In this document: positions 16,191 through 25,500 of the stretch, piece by piece
Layout of the letters: every line of letters begins with the position of its first letter
Numbering within the stretch: position 1 is the stretch's first letter
Source: Pollutiaquabacter aromativorans
GTDB taxonomy: Bacteria; Bacteroidota; Bacteroidia; AKYH767-A; 2013-40CM-41-45
DNA: 64,000 bases
Reading direction: 5' to 3'
Assembly (NCBI GenBank): GCA_049177215.1
Contig: CP185379.1
Span: 2,790,001-2,854,000 of the forward strand
Made by a program: the position numbers and the translations under genes
The notes under the pieces: model-generated
Databases searched by the model: none
What the model saw: the letters and a program-made list of their open reading frames with translations, nothing else
What the model was told of the DNA's origin: nothing

Positions 16191-18764
16191 TGCATAGGAA
16201 GCATTGGACCCGGCCCGATGGTTGCCCTTAGCGGCTCGAATTGCACGCTCAATGCTCCAACGGCCGACTTTTCAGGCAATCCTCTCAGTGGCTGCGCCCC
16301 GATGAACGTAAACTTCACGGATCTAAGCCTGAACACCCCTACATCGTGGAACTGGACTTTTACAGGTGGCACCCCGGCCTCGTCAACATTGCAGAACCCA
16401 TCCGTTACTTATAATACTCCCGGTACATATTCCGTAACGCTGGTAGCAACCAACGCCTCGGGATCCGATACACGAACAAAAACCGCCTACATCACTGTCA
16501 ACAATTGTAGCCCTGTGGCTGCATTTAATTCCAGCTCCAGTACGGTTTGTGAAGGGCAATCCATCGCGTTCTTCGATGCCAGCACCAATACGCCCACAAG
16601 CTGGAACTGGACATTCCCAGGAGGCACACCGGGTACTTCGGCTTCTCAGAATCCCGTCATTACCTACAATACTGCCGGTACCTATCCTGTAACCCTTACC
16701 GTTACAAACGCATACGGAAACGATACGAAAACGATTACCGGATATGTGACCGTCAATGCATGTCCACCACCGCCTGCAGCCAATTTTTCCGGCAGCCCTA
16801 CTACGGTTTGCGTTGGGGGCAGCGTGAGCTTCACCGACCTGACAACCGGATCTCCGACCAACTGGCAATGGGTATTTCCGGGGGGCACTCCATCCACCTC
16901 ACTCGCACAAAATCCGGTAGTCACATATAATACACCTGGAGTTTATTCGGTAACATTAACCGCTTCCAACTCCTCCGGCACCAGTACGATCAGCAAAGCT
17001 GCATACATTACCGTGAATGCCTGCAGCGCACCTACAGCCAATTTCTCGGGGGCGCCTACAACAATTTGTGCCGGTCAGAATGTTTCCTTCTTCGACTTGT
17101 CCACCGGAGGGGCTACTTCCTGGAATTGGACCTTCACAGGCGGCACTCCCGGAACTTCAAGTGTTCAAAATCCTATCATTAATTATGCGGCCGCCGGAAC
17201 TTATGCGGTATCCCTTACGGCATCGAATGCTTTCGGCAATAACACGAAAACAGTAGCCGCCTACATCACGGTTCAAAGCTGTCCAAGTCCAGGGAGTGGG
17301 CTCATCGTAAATGACGGATCGCTGATTTATGTGCAAGCAGGAGCCCTGCTTTACGACGAAGGTGGCTTTATCAATCAGGATAACGGAGTTAATATCGGTA
17401 ATGTCGACAATTACGGCACTTTTCAACTTCTCGGTGACTGGACCAACAATTCGGCAAGTAATTGCTTTATCAACAGCAGTCCGGGTACAACGATTTTGAG
17501 TGGTGGTGCCCAGACAATAGGAGGCGCAACGCCGACGTACTTCTTTAATCTCACCTTGCAAGGAAGCGGCGTGAAAACACAAACCGTGGATGCACGCACC
17601 GAAGGCACCCTTGCTTTGAATGACCGGGAATTAGCCACGGGTAATTTCATCATGCACGTGACAAATCCTGCGGTCGGCGCCGTTACTAGAACCGGCGGTT
17701 TCAACGCAACGCCCGTTCAGGGATTTGTCAGCAGCACAAACAACGGCCGATTGTGGAGGAATACTAATTCCACCGGAAGCTATTTATTCCCGGTCGGCTC
17801 GACAATTGGAACGGCGCGCTTCCGACCGGTTGAGTTGAAACCAGCTTCTGCATCAACTTCAACATTTGGAGTCCGATTCGTCAATAACGATCCCAACCTT
17901 CAGGGATTCAACCGCGCCAGCAAAGATCCAAGCCTGGGTGTCATCAATCCGCTTTGGTATCAAAAGATCAATAATGTAAGTGGCCCTGCCACAACGGATA
18001 TCCGGCTTTACTACGACAACATTGCCGATGGCGTCACAAGTTTCGCGACCAACCTGATTACACAATGGGGTCCCTACTCGCCGCCTTTGCAATGGAATGA
18101 CCTAGGGCTGGCGATCAACACCGGTGCCGCATCTCCGGCATTGTCGAGCGTAGTTCGCGGAAGTTGGTCAAACTATAATACCGAAAACTTCAATATCTCA
18201 CCCCAATCAATTCCGTTGCCTGTGGACCTGATCAGTTTCACGGCGGAATGCCGACAGGAGATGGTAGAAGTGAAGTGGGCTACTGCATCAGAAGTCAATT
18301 GCAGTCACTTTCTACTGGAAAGAAGCGAAGATGGCAGTAATTACATCTATGTTTCGCGAATAGAAGGGAACGGCACCACCAGCATCATTTCACAGTATTC
18401 CCTGACCCTTCCTGGTACCGGGGTGAGTTATTATCGACTCACTCAGGTAGATTATGACGGAAAAACGGAATCCTTCACACCCGTCTTGTCGATTTGCGAA
18501 TCATTGAAATACTCAGAGCTTATCGGTTTACATCCAAATCCTTCGTCGTCCATCGTCAGTATCGATTTCGCACCCCATCAATCCGGTATTGTGCGATTCC
18601 GGATCTACGATGCATTGGGCGCATTGGTTGTGAATGAAACCCGTCAAGTCAAAGACGGGCTGCAACGTCAAATTGTCGATATCTCATCCTTGTCCGCCGG
18701 TGTGTATCATTTCACTATGGAAACCGCTGATCGTTCTTATTCAGCAGTATTGCTCCGACAATAA
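16191..18764 (+). CDS. PKD-repeat and T9SS sorting-domain cassette fused in frame to the dehydrogenase
   Basis: This segment is in frame with the 5' dehydrogenase part (open frame 15525-18764) but is unrelated to it. It encodes four PKD domains of about 85 residues, starting near 16254, 16515, 16775 and 17028. Each holds a SWNWTF(T/P)GGTP core, a YNTPGTYSVTLxxxNxxG strand pair and a YITVxxC end. Next comes a beta-rich domain (about 17300-18210), then SIPLPVDLISFTAECRQ, a typical pre-tail module, and a T9SS type A sorting domain (LHPNPSSSIVSIDF to the stop). It lacks its own start and signal peptide. By eye it is less G+C-rich than the flanks. It looks like the 3' portion of another surface-protein gene placed inside this one. 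Confidence 0.75.
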   Translation, partial: CIGSIGPGPMVALSGSNCTLNAPTADFSGNPLSGCAPMNVNFTDLSLNTPTSWNWTFTGGTPASSTLQNPSVTYNTPGTYSVTLVATNASGSDTRTKTAYITVNNCSPVAAFNSSSSTVCEGQSIAFFDASTNTPTSWNWTFPGGTPGTSASQNPVITYNTAGTYPVTLTVTNAYGNDTKTITGYVTVNACPPPPAANFSGSPTTVCVGGSVSFTDLTTGSPTNWQWVFPGGTPSTSLAQNPVVTYNTPGVYSVTLTASNSSGTSTISKAAYITVNACSAPTANFSGAPTTICAGQNVSFFDLSTGGATSWNWTFTGGTPGTSSVQNPIINYAAAGTYAVSLTASNAFGNNTKTVAAYITVQSCPSPGSGLIVNDGSLIYVQAGALLYDEGGFINQDNGVNIGNVDNYGTFQLLGDWTNNSASNCFINSSPGTTILSGGAQTIGGATPTYFFNLTLQGSGVKTQTVDARTEGTLALNDRELATGNFIMHVTNPAVGAVTRTGGFNATPVQGFVSSTNNGRLWRNTNSTGSYLFPVGSTIGTARFRPVELKPASASTSTFGVRFVNNDPNLQGFNRASKDPSLGVINPLWYQKINNVSGPATTDIRLYYDNIADGVTSFATNLITQWGPYSPPLQWNDLGLAINTGAASPALSSVVRGSWSNYNTENFNISPQSIPLPVDLISFTAECRQEMVEVKWATASEVNCSHFLLERSEDGSNYIYVSRIEGNGTTSIISQYSLTLPGTGVSYYRLTQVDYDGKTESFTPVLSICESLKYSELIGLHPNPSSSIVSIDFAPHQSGIVRFRIYDALGALVVNETRQVKDGLQRQIVDISSLSAGVYHFTMETADRSYSAVLLRQ

Positions 18765-18778
18765 GAATCGGATTCAAC

Positions 18779-19360
18779 CAGGTGAACATCGACACCTGCA
18801 ACGCCTATCAATCCAGCCTGACCTTCCCGATCGATGTCGGCCAGAATCCTCCCTCGGGAATCACCTGGTACGACCATCCGTCGATACCGGAATTGCACGG
18901 ACTCGTACAGGCGGTGACCGGCATCAACCAGGGGCTCATCGCCTACACGATGAACGCAACGATGGATTCCGTCGTCAACAAGCAGTACTATCTGCGTTAC
19001 GAGTACGGTCGCGTCCGCGACGCCTGCGCCGGCCCCGACGGAAGTTTGTATTTCATCGCCTACGACCGTTCCTCGCCGCGGATCATGCGGGTCCGGAACG
19101 CGTTGAATACGGGCGTGTCATCCGGTGCTTCGTCATTCGAGCTTGCGGTGTATCCGAATCCCTGTACGGATCGAGTCAGGTTTACGACCGCACTTCCTGC
19201 CACAACCACCTCCGCCGTCCTTCGCAACATACAAGGCGAAATCGTGTTACGCCAAAAAGTCGAAGGGAATGCCGGACTGCTGGATGTCGGGATGTTGCCG
19301 GCCGGAGTGTACTACCTGCAGGTCGGCAACAGCGTTCCGAAAATGCTGCTAAAGTTGTAA
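18779..19360 (+). pseudogene. Sugar dehydrogenase-like gene, displaced 3' part with its own T9SS tail
   Basis: The frame reads FNQVNIDTCNAYQSSLTFP at the left, followed by SGITWYDHPSIPELHGLVQAV and CAGPDGSLYFIAYDRSSPRIMRVR. These are the C-terminal blades expected after the GWIIFDGNQ segment at 16165-16190. It finishes with FELAVYPNPCTDRVRF...GVYYLQVGNS, a second T9SS sorting domain. There is no ribosome-binding site or plausible start at the GTG (18782). On this evidence the piece is stranded and untranslated unless the upstream stop is bypassed. Joining 15425-16190 to 18779-19360 would restore a near full-length secreted dehydrogenase, apart from the frameshift. Confidence 0.78.
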
Positions 19361-19362
19361 GT

Positions 19363-19420
19363 AAATTCCGTGAAAATCCGTACGATCCGTGTGCTCCGTG
19401 TGCCTCAATACAAGGCACAC
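19363..19420. repeat. ATCCGTG-type short repeats and hairpin between convergent genes
   Basis: From 19363 to 19404 the unit TCCGTG recurs four times with 8-11 base spacing (as in ATTCCGTGAAAATCCGT). It is followed by an 8-base hairpin, GTGTGCCT (19398-19405) with AGGCACAC (19413-19420). It sits three bases past the stop of the plus-strand gene and 11 bases before the stop of the convergent desaturase gene, so the hairpin could end transcripts from both sides although no T-tract is seen. Similar ATCCGTG strings occur between genes of other Bacteroidota. Confidence 0.55.
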
Positions 19421-19431
19421 CGGTCCACCGA

Positions 19432-20544
19432 TCAACCCATCGTTTCAATCAGGTGGAAATAATCCTTCCGCCCCAGCTTCTGCAGCATCCGCACATGTGA
19501 ACGAAGCGCCTTTCCGAAAGATGGATAAACCGTATACGGAACACCGAACTCCTTCGCCGTCTGGGCAACGATGGGCGCCAGCTTGGGGTAATGGATATGA
19601 CAGATCCTCGGAAAGAGGTGATGAATGGCCTGGTAGTTCAGTCCGCCGACATAAAACGTGATGATGGGGTTTCCCGGGGCAAAATCGGCCGTGGTGCGCA
19701 ACTGATGGATCGCCCATTCCGACTCGAGGTTGCCCTCCGCATCCGGCTTGGGAAACTCTGCTGCCTCCACGACATGCGCAAGCTGGAAGACCACACTCAG
19801 TACCGTACCGGCGATCAGGTGAAGCAGTAGAAATCCGGCGAATAGCTGAAGGAACGAGACATCCAGGATCAAGGCCGGCAACACGAGCATATAGCCGACA
19901 TAGAAAAGCTTCCAGCCCACCAGCGAAAGGATCGTAGTCGCTTCTTTCCATCCGGTCTCCTTATTCAATCCTTTGCGTTGATAGCGGAAATGCTGAATCA
20001 GGTCTTTGAGCAGCACCCAGTAAAACGTCATGATCGAATAAAGGACGAAGGCATACAGAAACTGGAACCGCTGGATCGAACGGTGCTTACCGGCCGGCGA
20101 GAACCGCATGCCGAACTTATCGTTCACGTCTTCGTCCGCGTTGTAAACATTCGTATAGGTATGATGCAGGATATTATGCTGGGCCTTCCAGTTGCGCGCG
20201 TCTCCTCCTACTACATTCAGCGTCTTACCCATGATATAGTTCACGGTGTCGCTCGACGAATAGGCCTTGTGATTGGCATCGTGCATGACGCTCATGCCGA
20301 TTCCGGCAAGGCCGAAGCCCATCAGCGCCCAGCAGGCCCAAAATCCCCAACCGGTCGCCGTTCCGCTGATCAACAAGGCATACGGAACGAAATACAAAGC
20401 CAGCATGAAGATGGTTTTGAATACCATCGCGGCATTCGCATGCGGACTGATACCATTGGAGGTGAAGTAGGCATCAACTCGCTTTCTTAATTCGAGAAAA
20501 AATCGGGTATGACTGGAATTGACGAATTTCAGTTGATGATCCAT
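19432..20544 (-). CDS. Membrane fatty-acid desaturase
   Basis: A 370-residue di-iron membrane enzyme that introduces a cis double bond into fatty-acyl chains using O2 and an electron donor. All three histidine boxes are present: H88-D-A-N-H92 (MHDANHKAY), H123-x3-H127-H128 (HNILHHTYTN), and the third QAIHHLFP near residue 308, where Gln replaces the first His as in front-end and linoleoyl-CoA desaturases. Four to five hydrophobic segments (about 42-60, 66-84, 170-190, 215-265) fit a membrane topology. There is no fused cytochrome b5 domain, so the donor must be separate. The gene stands alone and is convergent with the broken dehydrogenase locus. The regiochemistry cannot be told. Confidence 0.93.
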   Translation of the reverse strand: MDHQLKFVNSSHTRFFLELRKRVDAYFTSNGISPHANAAMVFKTIFMLALYFVPYALLISGTATGWGFWACWALMGFGLAGIGMSVMHDANHKAYSSSDTVNYIMGKTLNVVGGDARNWKAQHNILHHTYTNVYNADEDVNDKFGMRFSPAGKHRSIQRFQFLYAFVLYSIMTFYWVLLKDLIQHFRYQRKGLNKETGWKEATTILSLVGWKLFYVGYMLVLPALILDVSFLQLFAGFLLLHLIAGTVLSVVFQLAHVVEAAEFPKPDAEGNLESEWAIHQLRTTADFAPGNPIITFYVGGLNYQAIHHLFPRICHIHYPKLAPIVAQTAKEFGVPYTVYPSFGKALRSHVRMLQKLGRKDYFHLIETMG

Positions 20545-20710
20545 AATAATACTGGAATTTGTGGGAAAAATACAAAGTTTTCCCTCGACCTATATCGGCA
20601 AGTAAGCAAAAAAACGGCAGTTTAAGTCTGACATTTCTCTCCAATTTCAAATATTCGGTGCATTCTTCCTCCAAATCCCTGCGATACCCGGACCTGCATG
20701 GACATCAACT

Positions 20711-22333
20711 CTAACGACGATTTCCATTTTTTACGACCAAACGGCAATGGCTACGATCACCGAACTGCAAGCGCAGCAGGTAGATTCCCTCCGGCAAGGC
20801 TCCAAGGTCGAGTTGATCGGTATGCGTGATCGCGTAAACTTCCCGACCGCTGAGATCGGTTACCTGCATCCAATCGGGAAAGAGTCCTGTGACCCGAATT
20901 ATTCCGGTGGTCGGGTTCGGAAAGATGTTCAGCGTCTCCGCTCCATATTCTCCGAGCGATGTCGGCAAACGATCGGAAAACTGCTGCACGACCGTCGTGA
21001 CGTAATTGCCGCTCAGCCAATCGGAGCGGGAGAGATACACATTGCACTCCGCATCCAGTGTCATGCCGCCGGGCTCCATGACCATGCGGGTCGTATCGAT
21101 CCACCGCACGGTCCCCGAGGTATCGAAGCTGTTGATGGCCAATACGGTTCGTTCACTATCGAGCGCGTGCCGGCTCAACACGTAAAAATCTCCTCCGCAG
21201 GCACCGATCTGAACCGCGCCGCCGGTTCCATTTTGTACAGCGAGTGAGTCGAGGTCACTCAGGTAATCGCGCCGGAAAACGGATACGCCAGCCGTATCGT
21301 ATTTATACACCGAATAGTCGAAGTTGGTCCAATGACCACCCGAAAATGAACTGTCGGGAATCCAATTGCGATAGTTGAACAAGAGATACGGGTTGGCACC
21401 GTCGAACGCCAGGTCCACCGGCGCGATCGAAGCGGAATCATGCGTATAGGGCAGAGACCAGAGGTTTGAACCGGTCGCGACATCCAGCTTCTGCAACCAG
21501 AGTTGTCCGTTCTGTCCGTGAGAGCGATAGAAATAACCGAGTCCGTCAAGCTCCAGCCGGCTAGTGCTCGATGGAATCAGGTTCCCATTGGAGAAACGAA
21601 TCCAGTTCAGGCTTCCTGCAGGACTCACGCTGAAATAATAGTTGCGGATGATCGCGGCCAGGCCGTTCCCTCCGTTTCCGGTGCAGATGATCGTACCGGC
21701 GGCATCAATCTCCATATCCGTGATGGTCTCAAACAAATTCACCCCGACAGGACCCTGGTCCGGGATCGAGATATCCCATAGCAAGGTTCCATTCGTCGTA
21801 TCGAAGGCTGCCAGCGCGAAGTCGTCACCATCCACGGGGTTCACCTGGTTGACCATGGCAACGACGAGCGATCCGTTGGGACTGAGCCGGGCGATCAGCG
21901 GTCGCACCGACATGTAGGGATAGGCCCAGTCCTGTTGCCAGCGCAAGGTGCCGTCGAGGTTGTAGCGTCGCAGACGGAAATCCCGGTTCATCAGCGAGTC
22001 GTCATAACCACCCAGGAAGATCGCGCCGTCGTTATCCACCGGAACGACCAGATGATAAATCGCCTGGCAACCACTGAAGCAACTGTCATTCACGATCTCC
22101 CAACGCTTGTTGCCCAGGACGTCGTAGGCGAAGAATCGATCGATCAACCAAAAGCTGGTCGCGTCCTGGGTATTCTGGATCGTGTAGGTGTTGCCGGATG
22201 CATCGGTTGCCGCTGCGCGTAGCATATTGGCCTGCGCTGTCGGGGTTCGCTCGCTGACGGTCCATTGCAGGCGTGACTGGGCCAGACAAGCGGTCGAGAT
22301 CAGCAGGAGAGTAAAGGTGAATAAATACCGCAT
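20711..22333 (-). CDS. Secreted beta-propeller-like T9SS protein
   Basis: A 540-residue exported protein with a clear signal peptide (MRYLFTFTLLLISTACLAQ). Repeated strands such as DGAIFLGGYDD, FRLRRYNLDGTLRWQQDW, WLQKLDVATGSNLW and TVLAINSFDTSGTVRW have the PQQ-like or delta-60-like alternation of a value strand and a WxxxW strand, and they probably build a propeller. The tail from LNIFPNPTTGIIRV to the end is a T9SS type A sorting domain. There are no catalytic residues or cofactor motifs. It stands as a single gene between the desaturase and the CotH-type giant. It could bind a ligand or act as a structural surface protein; its function is unknown. Confidence 0.82.
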   Translation of the reverse strand: MRYLFTFTLLLISTACLAQSRLQWTVSERTPTAQANMLRAAATDASGNTYTIQNTQDATSFWLIDRFFAYDVLGNKRWEIVNDSCFSGCQAIYHLVVPVDNDGAIFLGGYDDSLMNRDFRLRRYNLDGTLRWQQDWAYPYMSVRPLIARLSPNGSLVVAMVNQVNPVDGDDFALAAFDTTNGTLLWDISIPDQGPVGVNLFETITDMEIDAAGTIICTGNGGNGLAAIIRNYYFSVSPAGSLNWIRFSNGNLIPSSTSRLELDGLGYFYRSHGQNGQLWLQKLDVATGSNLWSLPYTHDSASIAPVDLAFDGANPYLLFNYRNWIPDSSFSGGHWTNFDYSVYKYDTAGVSVFRRDYLSDLDSLAVQNGTGGAVQIGACGGDFYVLSRHALDSERTVLAINSFDTSGTVRWIDTTRMVMEPGGMTLDAECNVYLSRSDWLSGNYVTTVVQQFSDRLPTSLGEYGAETLNIFPNPTTGIIRVTGLFPDWMQVTDLSGREVYAITHTDQLDLGALPEGIYLLRLQFGDRSHCRLVVKNGNRR

Positions 22334-22506
22334 GGGAGACGATTCAAGCTTGAACGAACCTCGAAAGAATGTCTTTTATAACCAAGCTGAAATTGACGGA
22401 AACCCACTTCGGAGTGGTTAACAGCCGTGATTTTACACTCGGCTGACAGCCTGCTTCTCCGGCAAGGGTGCGCCGGATATTCCGAAGAGTACAGAACCAA
22501 GTCGGA

Positions 22507-25500
22507 TCAGTATACTACGATCCATATCCGTTCGCCTGTCCGAGCAAGCAGAATATAAACACCGCTCGCAAGACCCTGAAGGTCCAAGGAAGGCTGGTCT
22601 TCAGTGTACCTAAGCATCCGGCCGGTCTGATCGAACAGGCAGGCGTCGATGCTTCGATTGAAAAAAATCTGTCCGTCGTGAACGGGATTGGGCCATACCA
22701 GCAGCTGTTGCGCAACCGGAGCATTCGGCAATCCAACCGACAGGTCCACATTCGTAGAATCCGGCGTCGGGATGGAGAAGTCGCGCCAATCCGGATCACC
22801 GTCGCCGTCACGTCCATACGAATGATCGGGCTGTACATTGGTATAACAGATCTGGTCGGAGACATTTTCATCCGGTTTGATCAGGTAAACGCAATCGTTC
22901 AGGCCATTCAGCACGAACCAAAGGTGCAAGGCACCCTGACCCGGTGCTGCATCGGCCCACAACAGGCGGAAACCATCGCCGGGGATCTTGGTGGAATCGT
23001 TGTCAAACGGGAAGCGGTACCAGGTTACCGGATTGCCCAGGGTGGCGGTGTTGGCCATGTACCATCCGGCCAGATCGATCGTGTCCGGGAAGGGGTTATA
23101 CAATTCGACCCAGGCGTCGAACTCACCCTGCTCGTCGGCGATGGTCGACAGGTTGACCGGCTGCACTTCATTGATCAGTACATTGACCGGCGTAAAGTTC
23201 CAGTTCGTTCCTCCGGGCGTCGGACCGGTAAAGGTGACCAGTACCGGATCACCATCCGCGCGACGACCATACGATTCGTCGGCTGCAAGTAACGGATAAC
23301 ACAACGAATCGGAACGCGTGAGGCCGTCGGGCTTGGTGAGATACACACATGCCGGACCGTTCGACAGGATAAAGTTGGCGTGTGCCGCTCCTTCAACCAC
23401 TTCATTGTCCGACCATACGAGGAACAATCCACCGGGAGGTATGCGCAGTGAATCGTTGTTGAGCGGGAAGCGATGCTTCAACGGTTGCGACGAAACATCG
23501 CTGATATACCAGCCGCCTAAGTCCAGCGTATCCGGATTGGGGTTGTAGATCTCCACCCAGGGATCGAAGTCGCCGTAATTATCGGCAGCGGAATTCGTGT
23601 TCACCGGCTGAACTTCATTCAGCAAGGCCGTGGCAGCTTGCGGACTGTAATTGGTTGCACCCGGCGTCGGCACCGGGAAGTTGATCCATACCGGATCGTC
23701 GTCGAACTGGCGTCCGTAGGACTGGTCCGCGGCGATCGCGCCGAAACAGATCGAATCGGAGCCCGCTTGATCCGGTTTGTATAACCAGATACAGGCGGGG
23801 CCGCCATTCAACTGGAAGGGTACATGCAAGCTGCCTTGCCGGGTTTCATTGTCCGCGTACACCAATAAAAATCCGCCGGGCGGAATACGCAACGAATCGT
23901 TGTCGAAAGGAAAACGGAACTGTCCGGGATTCCCGACGAGGTTGAACAGGAACCAGCCACCCAAATCAACCGTATCGGGATTCGGGTTGTGCAGTTCGAT
24001 CCAGGGTTCGCGTTCTCCGAAATTATCCGTAACCGAATTCGTGTTCACGGTAAGTACTTCGTTGATGACGATCCGCTCCGCTCCTACCTGTACGTTGGTC
24101 GCGCCTGGTGTGGCGGGATTGAAGTCGATCCAGTTGTTGGCTCCATCATACGTGCGCCCATACGACACATTGGCCACGGCAGCACCAATGCAAATGTTAT
24201 CGGAGATGGTGATCGCATCCGGTTTGTAAAGATAGACGCAATCACCGGAAGCGCTCAGCCCGAATGTCGCATGCAGGACGCCCTGCTCGGGTTGCCCGTC
24301 GGCCCAGACGATACGGAAACCGTACGGCGGCACTTTGGTGGAATCGGTTCCGTGCGGGAAACGGTACCGGGTCGGATGCGCGGGATCGTCGCTGGCAAAC
24401 CAACCCGCCAGATCAAGGGTGTCGGCGGTTGGGTTGTAGAGTTCGAACCAGTCGTCGAACTGTCCGTAATTGTCGGCAATCGTTCCGGTGTTGGAAGCCA
24501 TTACCTCGTTGATCAATAAACTCGCGGCAGGGATCTCCTGATTGGTGGCGGCTGGTGTGGGCGTTGTAAAAAACACCCATGTGGAGGAAGCGTCATACGA
24601 ACGGCCATAGGATTGATCCGACAGGATCGACGGTAACCGAATGGAGTCTTCCACGCTCGAGGCATCCGGACGATACAACACGACCAGGTCGCCCGAAGCA
24701 TTGAACTTGAACGGAAGGTGCAGGGCTCCTTGCTCCGCGTCATCGTCGGCCCATAAAAGCAGATGTCCGTACGGGGCGATCTTTGTTGAATCGTTTCCGA
24801 CGGGTAACTGAAAGCGCGTCGGCAGAATCAGATTATCGGTGACATAATACCCGGCCAGATCGACCGTGTCGGCGTTCGGGTTGTAGATCTCCAACCAGTC
24901 GTCGTATTCCCCGTAATTGTCCTGCACGGTGAAATTGTTCGAGGCTTGTGCTTCATTGATCATGACCCGCAAGGGAGCACGATAGGAAGTATCGACATCG
25001 AACAAGGCCGTCAGCACCGTGTCGCTGACGAGGTTTAGCTGGATGGTCGCGTTGGTGTCGTTCGACTGCAACCAGCGTACGAAGCGGTAGCCGGGTTTTG
25101 GAACTGCCGTGAGCGGAACCGGTACGCCCTGGAAGTAATATCCTGCCCAGGGAAAAACGTTGGTGGTAGTGCGCGGTGTTGATGGATCGAGAAAAACGGT
25201 ATTGACCCTGATGTTCCCCTTGGCCGTATCGCTTACGTTCAACGATACGCGTCGAAACGCGGGTAGGGAAAAGGTTGTCAGGATCTGCTGCCGGCAGAAT
25301 TGCTGCCGCAGGTTGACCCACCACTTCATACTGTCCGTCTGTGCCTGCCAGTTGGCGTTGCACTGCCAGCGGTCGCGGTACTCCTGCATGTAGGGTGATA
25401 ACTCGTTCCGCAATTCGTCCACCTTCGCCTGCATGAGCGCGGGCAGGAAGTTGGTGTTCATGTAATCCGCGAACAGGTTGATCCAATTGTCACGGAACCC

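Noticed and set aside
16254..17280. Repeated DNA considered as a tandem-repeat or CRISPR-like element
   Set aside because: The period of about 255 bases corresponds to four PKD domains in a single frame; it is protein-coding repetition.
15525..18764. A single 1079-residue protein starting at the codon at 15525
   Set aside because: The first 15 codons are out of frame with the real signal peptide; the true 5' end is at 15425 and a frameshift separates the two.
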